This document shows, piece by piece, positions 1 to 4,990 of a stretch of 6,367 bases of DNA. Position 1 is the stretch's first letter; the number at the start of each line of letters is the position of its first letter. A program made the translations under genes and the position numbers. The stretch is from contig PWVO01000107.1 of assembly GCA_003561825.1 (NCBI GenBank), positions 1 to 6,367 of the forward strand. Reading direction: 5' to 3'. Below the pieces are notes generated by a model that was not told where the DNA came from, did not search any database, and saw nothing but the letters and a program-made list of their open reading frames with translations. Source of the DNA: Candidatus Woesearchaeota archaeon. Its GTDB lineage: Archaea > Nanobdellota > Nanobdellia > Woesearchaeales > CG1-02-33-12.

Positions 1-84
1 AGCTTTACAGCTAACTTTGATTTCCATATTGCTTTAGTACCAGACACATTCAATATTGAAACCAGAGTAGTTCCAGCAGAGTAA
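1..84 (+). CDS. C-terminal end of an unidentified protein (partial, 5' end outside window)
   Basis: An open frame enters from the left edge in frame 1 and ends at a TAA at 82-84, giving 27 residues that finish with RVVPAE. The residues alternate polar and hydrophobic (NFDFHIALVPDTFNIETRVV), as in beta-strands, which would suit the end of a secreted or surface beta-rich protein like those that follow. The T-rich tract just downstream looks like a terminator, which supports a real gene end here. The fragment is too short to assign a family or function. Confidence 0.55.
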   Translation, partial: SFTANFDFHIALVPDTFNIETRVVPAE

Positions 85-93
85 AGCAACAAC

Positions 94-120
94 TTTTTTT
101 ATTTTTTTTTATTAATTTTA
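94..120 (+). terminator. T-rich archaeal-type terminator
   Basis: A run of seven T, one A and nine T, followed by ATTAATTTTA, begins ten bases after the stop codon at 82-84. Archaeal RNA polymerase terminates at oligo-T tracts in the non-template strand without needing a hairpin, and none is seen here. It probably ends the transcript of the gene entering from the left edge. Confidence 0.6.
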
Positions 121-124
121 ATAT
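116..124 (+). promoter_or_regulatory. Possible TATA box for the two small surface-protein genes
   Basis: TTTTAATAT is centred about 47 bases before the ATG at 168, so a start about 25 bases downstream would leave a leader of roughly 20 nt. A second AT-rich candidate, TTAATTTAA at 146-154, lies too close to the ATG for normal spacing. The whole region is AT-rich, so the assignment is weak. Confidence 0.3.
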
Positions 125-167
125 CTGATTAAGAGATTCAGAGTCTTAATTTAATGGATTAATTGCA

Positions 168-416
168 ATGATAAGAAAAACAGGCCAAAGGATTGTTATT
201 TTATCAATCTTATTCTTCTTGATAGCCATAGGCATATCAGGAGCAGCAAAACTTCAGATATACGGCTCAATCTCAACAACAATAAACATAATCCAGCCAG
301 AACCACTAAACAGCGGAACAGAAGAAAACACAAATAGTGAAAACCCAGAACCTTTTGGCAGCGGCCTTTATGACTACAACAGCCAAGACCCAGGCCAAGG
401 TGCCCAGAATGAATAA
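168..416 (+). CDS. Small secreted or N-terminally anchored protein of unknown function, 82 aa
   Basis: This 82-residue protein has a basic N-terminus (MIRKTGQR) and a hydrophobic segment at about residues 9-26 ending in SGAA, which could be a signal peptide or an uncleaved anchor. Next comes a short beta-prone stretch (KLQIYGSISTTINIIQ, 28-43) and then a low-complexity tail rich in Pro, Asn, Glu, Gln and Ser with no cysteine. It is therefore likely exported or surface-exposed. No strong ribosome binding site precedes the ATG. Its last 8 bases overlap the start of the next gene, which points to one transcript and coupled translation. I do not recognise a family. The alternating Thr/Ile stretch recalls small archaeal surface proteins, but that is only an impression. 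Confidence 0.6.
   Translation: MIRKTGQRIVILSILFFLIAIGISGAAKLQIYGSISTTINIIQPEPLNSGTEENTNSENPEPFGSGLYDYNSQDPGQGAQNE
397..402 (+). promoter_or_regulatory. Ribosome binding site deciding the start at 409
   Basis: AAGGTG lies six bases before the ATG at 409 and matches the archaeal anti-Shine-Dalgarno sequence. It sits inside the end of the upstream gene, and it favours ATG 409 over the in-frame GTG at 337, which would place 24 uncharacteristic residues ahead of a good signal peptide. Confidence 0.7.
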
Positions 417-1113
417 GCTCATGCTATTATTAGGAATACTCGCACTAATACCGGCAGTTTCAGCAGTAATAGAAATCACAGGAACAACAATATACGGCGG
501 AGACACAGCAGTAATAGAAACAATAAGCCAGTGCATTAACTTAACTGTAGAAGTATCAGCCATTCTGGAGATAGAGAGCCTAACCCCAGAAATAAGAGAA
601 TACAATCTTCATGACTGCACACTTGAATATTCTCCTGACAGCCGCACAGACATATGGCAGTGCAACTGCACTGATGGCTTTGAATTAAGAATATCAACAC
701 TCATAAACACAGTAAACACCTACACTTTCAGAATAAACTACACACAGGAAGAAGAACAATTGCCTCTGGGCCCTTCAGAGATAACCCCAGGCATTTCAGG
801 AAGAGTTATAATTGCCCCAGAAACAGAAGAATTTATCCAGCAGCCTCCAGCAGCTGAGGAACAGGAAACACAGCCAGATCCAGAAGAAGAGCCTGAAGAA
901 GAGCACATAGAAGAAGAGATTGTCACAAATATTCTGCAGCAGCCAGAGCATCAGGAACAGGATCAGGAAACAACATCATTTGCAGAAAGAATAACAGCAG
1001 CAGTAGTCGGAATAGGAGAACAGGCAGCAAACTGGGGCATGTTCATCATACTTGCAGCAGCCTTGTTATTCATTTTCTTCTACCTTCATAAAAAGAAGAA
1101 AAAAACTACTTAA
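409..1113 (+). CDS. Type I membrane protein with cysteine-containing ectodomain and acidic stalk, 234 aa
   Basis: The start at 409 gives a compact signal peptide (MNKLMLLLGILALIPAVSA, probable cleavage after residue 19), and a good ribosome binding site precedes it. Residues about 20-120 form a beta-prone ectodomain with four cysteines (42, 70, 85, 87; the last two as CNC) and three N-glycosylation sequons (NLT 44, NCT 86, NYT 110). Residues about 137-190 are a Pro/Glu/Gln-rich, strongly acidic linker. A hydrophobic segment at about 208-226 is followed by HKKKKKTT, so the protein is anchored with a short basic cytoplasmic tail. Function is unknown; the architecture suits a surface receptor, adhesin or envelope protein. 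It overlaps the upstream gene by 8 bp, and its 3' end overlaps the convergent gene at 1106-2545 by 8 bp. A longer version from GTG 337 is possible but unlikely. Confidence 0.75.
   Translation: MNKLMLLLGILALIPAVSAVIEITGTTIYGGDTAVIETISQCINLTVEVSAILEIESLTPEIREYNLHDCTLEYSPDSRTDIWQCNCTDGFELRISTLINTVNTYTFRINYTQEEEQLPLGPSEITPGISGRVIIAPETEEFIQQPPAAEEQETQPDPEEEPEEEHIEEEIVTNILQQPEHQEQDQETTSFAERITAAVVGIGEQAANWGMFIILAAALLFIFFYLHKKKKKTT
1091..1105 (-). terminator. T-rich terminator for the 479-aa gene, embedded in the opposing gene
   Basis: Read on the - strand, the bases right after the TAG at 1106-1108 are TTTTTTTCTTCTTTT. This pyrimidine tract fits archaeal oligo-T termination. On the + strand the same bases encode the lysine-rich tail (KKKKK) of the convergent membrane protein, so one sequence may serve both genes. 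Confidence 0.5.
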
Positions 1114-2545
1114 CAGAAAGAGTTACAATGTTAGAATAAGAAGACCCTTTCCTGCCTTTCTCATCCTCATATCTTACAATGCAGTGCGGAAGCCCCATGC
1201 CGCCGATAATGCTCAGCTTTGACTTAATATTGTAGCTTAAGACCCTCTCCTCATGCCTGTCAATAGCATCAATGTTCCACTTGATTATCTTAGACTTCTT
1301 ATCACCCAATACTATCTTGTCAGGCCTTAGTGTTCCCATAGGAAAATCCTTGTCTATATCAGCGATGTTAGGCACCCTGTCAATAATAGAAACATTCTTA
1401 AGCTTCTTTGGCGTCCTGTTAATAATATTAAGCACAATCCTGAGCTCAGTTATGCCTCCCTCTTTAGTCTTGATCACACTGGCCTTTTTCCTGGCAACAA
1501 TATCACTCCGCATATTAAAATACAAAAAGCAAACCAGAATAATCAAAACCAAAACAGAAAAAAGCGGCCTGAAATTTCTTATGACCCTGAACTCCTTTTC
1601 TTCATAAGGCCCAAGACTGAAGCCAATAACCCTGACCCTTTCCCTGTCTATCTTCTGCACCTCACTTCCAGGCACAGAAGTAAATATCTCACTGAAAATA
1701 CCAACATTAACATTCAGCTGCTCTTCAGCATAGATGTTCCCAAGGTTTTTGTAAACAATCACTTCCTCAGACTTAAGGAATGATTTTACTATCTCACAAG
1801 ATTTTTCCACTTCAGAATAAGAAATCACCTCAAAAGGCACATCAGCAACAAATGCAACAGAAAAATCACCAATATATGCATTTAATGACAGTAAATCACT
1901 TACAGGAGCCTGCGTAAGGCTGATTTTTTCTGTAATAACAACCCTCTTCTCTTCCATAGGGCCAAGAGAAACACTTTCTTCCCTGTTAATGAGATTGCTT
2001 GAGAGCCTCAGGTTAAGCTTTTCAATATCATGGTTTTTGTTGTTCTTCAGTTCAATTACAATCTCAATCTCTTCACGCGGGTCAATCTTTTCCTCAATAT
2101 ATAGTTCAGCATCAATGTCATGGGGATGAGCAAGATGCCTTATTGGCAAAATATGGACAGGAACATGCTCCCTTACCCTTAAGCCAGTAGCTTCAGACCT
2201 TACCTCAACAGGAAGATTATAAGCTCCTGGCATAATCTCAGACACAGGCATAACAGTAAATCTCACACTTTTCGAGTCACCTGCAGCAACAGAAAAAGAA
2301 ACATCCCTTGGCGGAAGCACCTGTATGCTCCATTTTGGGTCAATTGAAAAAACAATCCTGAAGTCATCATTAAAATTCTGCAGATTAGAAACTATCAAAT
2401 AATACTCCGCAGTATCATTGAATGTAATCCTGTCTTTTACAGGCGCATAATCAACCTCAAAAGAGTCTGCCAGGCAAAAAGAGGAAGCAAGACCAAAAGC
2501 AACTGTAAGAAATACAAGAAACAACCCACCCCTAAAAAAATTCAT
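1106..2545 (-). CDS. Membrane protein with extracellular Ig-like (NEW3-like) repeats and a C-terminal DUF11-like domain, 479 aa
   Basis: Residues 1-26 form a signal peptide (LVFLTVAFGLASSFCLA, likely cleavage before D27). Residues about 28-135 resemble an Ig-like NEW3-type domain: a late Trp (KWSIQVLPP), a GDSKSVRFTVMP strand and a PGAYNLPVEV strand. A second beta-sandwich at about 145-240 repeats the theme (IVIELKNNKNHDIEKLNL, SLGPMEEKRVVI), and a third at about 255-325 again ends in SLGPYEEKEFRV. A membrane helix spans about 327-344, followed by basic residues (NMRSDIVARKK) that indicate the cytoplasmic side. Residues about 365-479 look like a DUF11-type Ig-fold domain (NIINRTPKKLKNVSIIDRVP, then WNIDAIDRHEERVLSYNIK). 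The role is unknown; envelope structure or assembly is a reasonable guess. The start is fixed by the signal peptide and a strong ribosome binding site. It has its own promoter and converges on the gene at 409-1113. Confidence 0.75.
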   Translation of the reverse strand: MNFFRGGLFLVFLTVAFGLASSFCLADSFEVDYAPVKDRITFNDTAEYYLIVSNLQNFNDDFRIVFSIDPKWSIQVLPPRDVSFSVAAGDSKSVRFTVMPVSEIMPGAYNLPVEVRSEATGLRVREHVPVHILPIRHLAHPHDIDAELYIEEKIDPREEIEIVIELKNNKNHDIEKLNLRLSSNLINREESVSLGPMEEKRVVITEKISLTQAPVSDLLSLNAYIGDFSVAFVADVPFEVISYSEVEKSCEIVKSFLKSEEVIVYKNLGNIYAEEQLNVNVGIFSEIFTSVPGSEVQKIDRERVRVIGFSLGPYEEKEFRVIRNFRPLFSVLVLIILVCFLYFNMRSDIVARKKASVIKTKEGGITELRIVLNIINRTPKKLKNVSIIDRVPNIADIDKDFPMGTLRPDKIVLGDKKSKIIKWNIDAIDRHEERVLSYNIKSKLSIIGGMGLPHCIVRYEDEKGRKGSSYSNIVTLSVK

Positions 2546-2552
2546 AGATTAA

Positions 2553-2561
2553 CACCACCTT
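2553..2561 (-). promoter_or_regulatory. Strong ribosome binding site for the 479-aa gene
   Basis: On the - strand, AAGGTGGTG stands seven bases before the ATG at 2545. It is an extended archaeal Shine-Dalgarno sequence and confirms this start. Confidence 0.75.
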
Positions 2562-2586
2562 TGCAATATATAAATAAGTATCCTTA

Positions 2587-2594
2587 TATATAAA
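2587..2594 (-). promoter_or_regulatory. TATA box (TTTATATA) with BRE for the 479-aa gene
   Basis: The - strand reads AGAAAGATTTATATAAGG-like sequence here: a consensus TATA box preceded by a purine-rich BRE-like GAAAG. Initiation about 25 bases downstream would fall near 2564-2566, just ahead of the ribosome binding site at 2553-2561, leaving a leader of about 20 nt. A second TTTATATA-like box closer to the gene (about 2567-2575) would start transcription at or past the ribosome binding site, so it is less likely to be the main promoter. Confidence 0.65.
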
Positions 2595-2601
2595 TCTTTC
2601 T

Positions 2602-2607
2602 AAAAAA
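2602..2607 (-). terminator. Possible oligo-T terminator after the helicase gene
   Basis: Six consecutive T on the - strand, about 38 bases after the helicase stop codon at 2646-2648 and just before the next promoter. There is no clear hairpin. The position between a stop codon and a TATA box makes it a plausible weak terminator. Confidence 0.35.
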
Positions 2608-2645
2608 TTCCTTCTCCAGAGATGCATTTTTTCAATGATAAGCCA

Positions 2646-4757
2646 CTATCCTGCAGACCTTTTGACAATATCAATAATCTCATGACCGAATTCCTCAATC
2701 TTTGCCTTGTCAAGGCCAGCAACACTGCCAAGCCCTTCTATCCCAGAAGGAAGCTTAAAAGCAATGTCAAAAATAGCCTTGTCATCCAAAACCATCTCAG
2801 CAGTAATGCCCAGGCTTTCTGCAAGCCCCTGCCTCCAAAGCTTAAGCTCCTTTATAATCTCATTTGACTTTCCAAGGCTGAACCTCTTCTGCCTGCTTTC
2901 CCCCTCAATCAGCTCATACATATCCTTAGTAATAAAATCAGTTGCCCTGCTCCCGAAATAAGTAAGATAAAGGCTTTTCTTTGCCCTTGTCATAGCAACA
3001 TAAAAAAGCCTTCTCTCCTCGTCAGCCTTGTCATACTCCTCAACCTTCACCATCTCAACAACAGGATGCTCACTTCCCTTGCACGGAAAATTAAATGAAT
3101 TGCACCCAATAACAAAAACAACCTTTGCCTCAAGCCCCTTGATAGCATGAATAGTTGCCAGAGTAACATCATCCTCCCCCGACTTGATGCTTTTCTTAAT
3201 CTCATCACTCCTCACAACATGCTTAATCCCTCTCTGCCTTAATAAATATGAAAGCTCATTAAGCTGCCTGTTAGTCCTTGCAAGCACAAAAATCTCGCCT
3301 CCCTTCTCCTTTGACTCCATAATAGCCTGCGCAACAAACTCAAACTCAGCTTCCTCAGAATCAAAGCTGACAAGCCTAATGTCCTTCTCTCCATTAATCT
3401 CTGAATTAATGTCAGGCAGCCCCATAAAGCTGATTGCCATGTTAGTCAGCTTCACAATATGGCTTGTTGACCTGTAATTTTTTTTAAGAGTCACAATCTC
3501 ACTCCCAGGAAACTTATCCCTGAAATTCAAGATATACCTTATGTCAGACCCCCTCCAGCCATATATTGACTGCCTTGGATCCCCAACACAAAACAGGTTT
3601 TCAGGCCTGAGAATGTCAAGAATCCTTATCTGTGTTGAATTAACATCCTGGTACTCATCAACAAGAACATGCTCAAACCCGGGAATAAGCTCTTTATGGG
3701 ATTCAAAAAGCCTGATAGAATCAATAAGCTGGTCAGCAAAATCACGAAGCCCGTTCTCCTCCATATAACTGTCAATAAAAGAGCAAACACTGAAAACAAG
3801 CCCTGCGCTTTTCTCATGCTCCCTGTTATATGCCAGAAAAGCCTCTCTCTCAATCTTCCTCCCTTTGAACTTAAAATAATCCCTTATGAAAAAGCAGTCA
3901 TTTACAAAAATAGCTGCAAGCTGCTCATCAGTCTTGCCAGCCCTCTGCTGCCTGCTGAAATAAGTGTAAATCCCTTCCTTTAAATCAATGCCCAGCTTTG
4001 CAAGAGCCTTTGCAGCAATAGAGAACTTGTCATTATAGGAAATAACCCTCACAGGCCTTCCATAAGCAGCGTCATAATGCCTCCTAAGAATCTTCTCGCA
4101 GAAAGAGTTAAAGGTCTCAACCATAACACCTGACAAAAAAGTCTTTTCAGAAAGCCTTTTCATCATCTCCCTCCTTGCCTTCCTTGTAAAAGTAATTGCA
4201 AGAATCTTCTCAGGGCTTGCAGACCTGAACCTTACAAGAAACTCAATCCTCTTTGTAAGAACAGTAGTCTTCCCTGAACCTGCGCCGGCAATGCAAAGAA
4301 TCTCTTTTCCCGGGCTGATAATAGCTTTCTTCTGCTCATCATTAAAACCATCAAGAAAATCCCCAAATCCTTCAAAAGCCTCCCTGTCCTTTTCAGAGAT
4401 TACTGTATCCTCATAAGAAGACTTGATCTCAGCCCTCTGCCTGTACATCCTTGGGCTTTCAATCTCATCCATCCCTTTTTCAGAAAGCTCAAGAACCTTC
4501 AGAAACCTGTTTCCATTAAGAGTCTTTTCCCTTACAAGCCCATTAAAGGCAAGATCCTGCAGAACATCATAAATCTCCTCCTTCTCATAAGCAAGAGTGC
4601 CGAAACTGGAAAGCTCATAAAGCCTGTTCTTTTTAATAGACTTGTTTGAGCTGTTTCCCCTGAGAAAATCAGCAAGAAGCCTTTTCCCAACGCAAAAAGG
4701 GATATCTTTGAGAGCCTTAAGCACAAAGATGTAATCATTCTCTTTTTTCATTTCCAT
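2646..4757 (-). CDS. UvrD/Rep-type SF1A DNA helicase with N-terminal RQC-like and C-terminal HRDC domains, 703 aa
   Basis: This is an ATP-driven DNA unwinding enzyme. All UvrD/Rep motor motifs are present and look intact: Q-motif FNDEQKKAI (138-146), Walker A AGAGSGKTT (157-165), Ia AITFTRKA (187-194), Ib TFNSF (215-219), motif II VDEYQD (366-371), motif III VGDPRQSIYGWRGSD (391-405), motif IV LKKNYRS (424-430), motif V TIHAIKGLE (535-543) and motif VI FYVAMTRAK (585-593, arginine finger R591). Residues about 8-100 resemble the RQC winged helix of RecQ (LLADFLRGNSS, then ELSSFGTLA, then DVLQDLAFNGLV), with LNGNRFLKVLEL as the likely wing. Residues about 630-701 match HRDC (LKLWRQGLAESLGI, ending GLDKAKIEEFGHEIIDIV). 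No RecQ-type four-cysteine zinc module is seen. The 703 aa are close to UvrD length, with the extra N-terminal domain balanced by reduced accessory regions. M1 (4757) and M3 (4751) are both possible starts: the TATA-like box suits a leaderless M1, and AGGGG eight bases upstream suits M3. Likely a repair or recombination helicase. Confidence 0.9.
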   Translation of the reverse strand: MEMKKENDYIFVLKALKDIPFCVGKRLLADFLRGNSSNKSIKKNRLYELSSFGTLAYEKEEIYDVLQDLAFNGLVREKTLNGNRFLKVLELSEKGMDEIESPRMYRQRAEIKSSYEDTVISEKDREAFEGFGDFLDGFNDEQKKAIISPGKEILCIAGAGSGKTTVLTKRIEFLVRFRSASPEKILAITFTRKARREMMKRLSEKTFLSGVMVETFNSFCEKILRRHYDAAYGRPVRVISYNDKFSIAAKALAKLGIDLKEGIYTYFSRQQRAGKTDEQLAAIFVNDCFFIRDYFKFKGRKIEREAFLAYNREHEKSAGLVFSVCSFIDSYMEENGLRDFADQLIDSIRLFESHKELIPGFEHVLVDEYQDVNSTQIRILDILRPENLFCVGDPRQSIYGWRGSDIRYILNFRDKFPGSEIVTLKKNYRSTSHIVKLTNMAISFMGLPDINSEINGEKDIRLVSFDSEEAEFEFVAQAIMESKEKGGEIFVLARTNRQLNELSYLLRQRGIKHVVRSDEIKKSIKSGEDDVTLATIHAIKGLEAKVVFVIGCNSFNFPCKGSEHPVVEMVKVEEYDKADEERRLFYVAMTRAKKSLYLTYFGSRATDFITKDMYELIEGESRQKRFSLGKSNEIIKELKLWRQGLAESLGITAEMVLDDKAIFDIAFKLPSGIEGLGSVAGLDKAKIEEFGHEIIDIVKRSAG

Positions 4758-4779
4758 ATCCCCTGCATAGAACTGCCAG

Positions 4780-4787
4780 TTATTAAG
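4780..4787 (-). promoter_or_regulatory. Possible TATA box for the helicase gene
   Basis: On the - strand CTTAATAA follows a purine-rich BRE-like GGAAAAGG. Its centre is about 26 bases before the first ATG (4757), which would give a leaderless or nearly leaderless mRNA. The alternative is read-through from the tRNA transcript. Confidence 0.4.
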
Positions 4788-4789
4788 CC

Positions 4790-4811
4790 TTTTCCGAAAA
4801 ATTGCGGAAAA
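4790..4811 (-). terminator. Inverted repeat just 3' of the tRNA, possible terminator or processing hairpin
   Basis: TTTTCCG (4790-4796) and CGGAAAA (4805-4811) form a perfect 7-bp stem around an 8-base loop. On the - strand the loop is CAATTTTT, so a T-run lies within it. It starts four bases past the last base of the mature tRNA, so it may end the tRNA transcript or mark the 3' end for processing. The T-run is in the loop rather than after the stem, so this is not a classical intrinsic terminator. Confidence 0.4.
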
Positions 4812-4829
4812 TCAATGGGGCCGCCGAGA

Positions 4830-4879
4830 CTTTCGAAAACTGCTGCTTTTTTTTAAAAAATGAGTGATGCAGCAGTTTT
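4830..4879 (-). other. tRNA intron 2, 50 nt, in the T-loop at position 59/60
   Basis: A BHB motif defines it. The T stem is followed by a 4-bp helix of T-loop TTCG (4885-4882) with CGAA (4835-4832). This is flanked by 3-nt bulges AAA (4881-4879) and AGT (4831-4829). Cutting after the second base of each bulge joins TTCGAA to T, restoring the canonical loop TTCGAAT. Inside, CTGCTGC (4875-4869) pairs with GCAGCAG (4846-4840), extended by A-T pairs, around a loop containing T6 A8. One unmatched T beside the central helix makes the motif slightly asymmetric. Confidence 0.8.
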
Positions 4880-4900
4880 TTCGAACTCGGGTTACCAGCG

Positions 4901-4913
4901 TTCCGGAAAAATT
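4901..4913 (-). other. tRNA intron 1, 13 nt, in the anticodon loop at position 37/38
   Basis: The anticodon stem is followed by a 4-bp helix between CCGG (bases 32-35, 4919-4916) and CCGG (4906-4903). It is flanked by 3-nt bulges GGA (4915-4913) and AAC (4902-4900). Cutting after the second base of each bulge removes AATTTTTCCGGAA and leaves a 7-nt loop. The remaining hexamer ATTTTT closes the hairpin directly, so there is no second intron helix. Confidence 0.8.
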
Positions 4914-4954
4914 CCCCGGGCTGGAATGATAGCCAAACTACACTACGGCCCCGC

Positions 4955-4961
4955 AAAAAAA
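4955..4961 (-). terminator. T7 tract between the Rad50-like gene and the tRNA
   Basis: Seven T on the - strand, about 28 bases after the Rad50-like stop and two bases before the tRNA 5' end. It could end the Rad50 transcript. It would lie near the start of the tRNA precursor's 5' leader or upstream of it, so it need not disturb tRNA transcription. Confidence 0.4.
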
Positions 4962-4976
4962 GGCAAACTCCCAAAG

Positions 4977-4990
4977 AATAAAAACCTTTT
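4977..4990 (-). promoter_or_regulatory. TATA/BRE promoter of the tRNA gene
   Basis: On the - strand TTTTTATT (4984-4977) is preceded by AAAAGG (4990-4985), a BRE-like purine stretch. The TATA centre is about 28 bases upstream of the mature tRNA 5' end, the spacing expected for initiation a few bases before G1. It sits immediately after the Rad50 stop codon. Confidence 0.5.

Larger units (their letters stand above)
4816..4952 (-). tRNA. tRNA-Pro(GGG) interrupted by two introns
   Basis: On the - strand the 5' end GGGGCCG (4952-4946) pairs perfectly with CGGCCCC (4823-4817), followed by discriminator A (4816); CCA is not encoded. The D arm runs from G10 to T25 and includes the invariant GG (18-19). 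The anticodon stem is CCAGC (4924-4920) with GCTGG (4899-4895), the variable loop is TAAC, and the T stem is CCGAG (4890-4886) with CTCGG (4828-4824). Two insertions interrupt it: 13 nt at 37/38 and 50 nt at 59/60. Splicing at the BHB motifs gives anticodon loop CCGGGGC (anticodon GGG, proline) and T-loop TTCGAAT, for a 74-nt tRNA. Tertiary pairs T8-A14, G15-C48, G19-C56 and T54-A58 are possible. The GGGGCCG acceptor with A73 suits archaeal proline tRNAs. Position 33 is C instead of the near-universal U. Either nearby splice choice keeps 34-36 as GGG. Confidence 0.88.

Noticed and set aside
337..408. GTG start that would lengthen the 234-aa membrane protein by 24 residues
   Set aside because: The extra residues lie wholly inside the upstream gene and would sit in front of a well-formed signal peptide; ATG 409 has a correctly spaced AAGGTG.
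306..605. 99-residue - strand frame opposite the surface-protein genes
   Set aside because: It is antisense to two better supported genes, has no ribosome binding site or recognisable domain, and reflects their biased codon use.
820..970. Repeated CAG/GAA-rich stretches as a possible tandem repeat
   Set aside because: They only reflect the Gln/Glu-rich stalk of the membrane protein; no regular unit length is seen.
4830..4879. Long hairpin CTGCTGC/GCAGCAG with T6A8 loop as a stand-alone terminator or small RNA
   Set aside because: It lies exactly between the two halves of a perfect T stem, and its removal restores a canonical T-loop, so an intron explains it better.
4816..4952. tRNA-Glu or tRNA-Asp, because the D arm (TAGTGTAG...ATCAT) resembles those tRNAs
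   Set aside because: The spliced anticodon loop reads CCGGGGC with GGG at 34-36, and the GGGGCCG acceptor stem with A73 suits proline.
4783..4974. 63-residue open frame on the - strand in the gap between the Rad50-like gene and the helicase
   Set aside because: It runs across the whole tRNA gene and its introns; its composition (for example stretches of Phe and Lys) comes from T and A runs in the RNA structure, and it has no convincing start signal.
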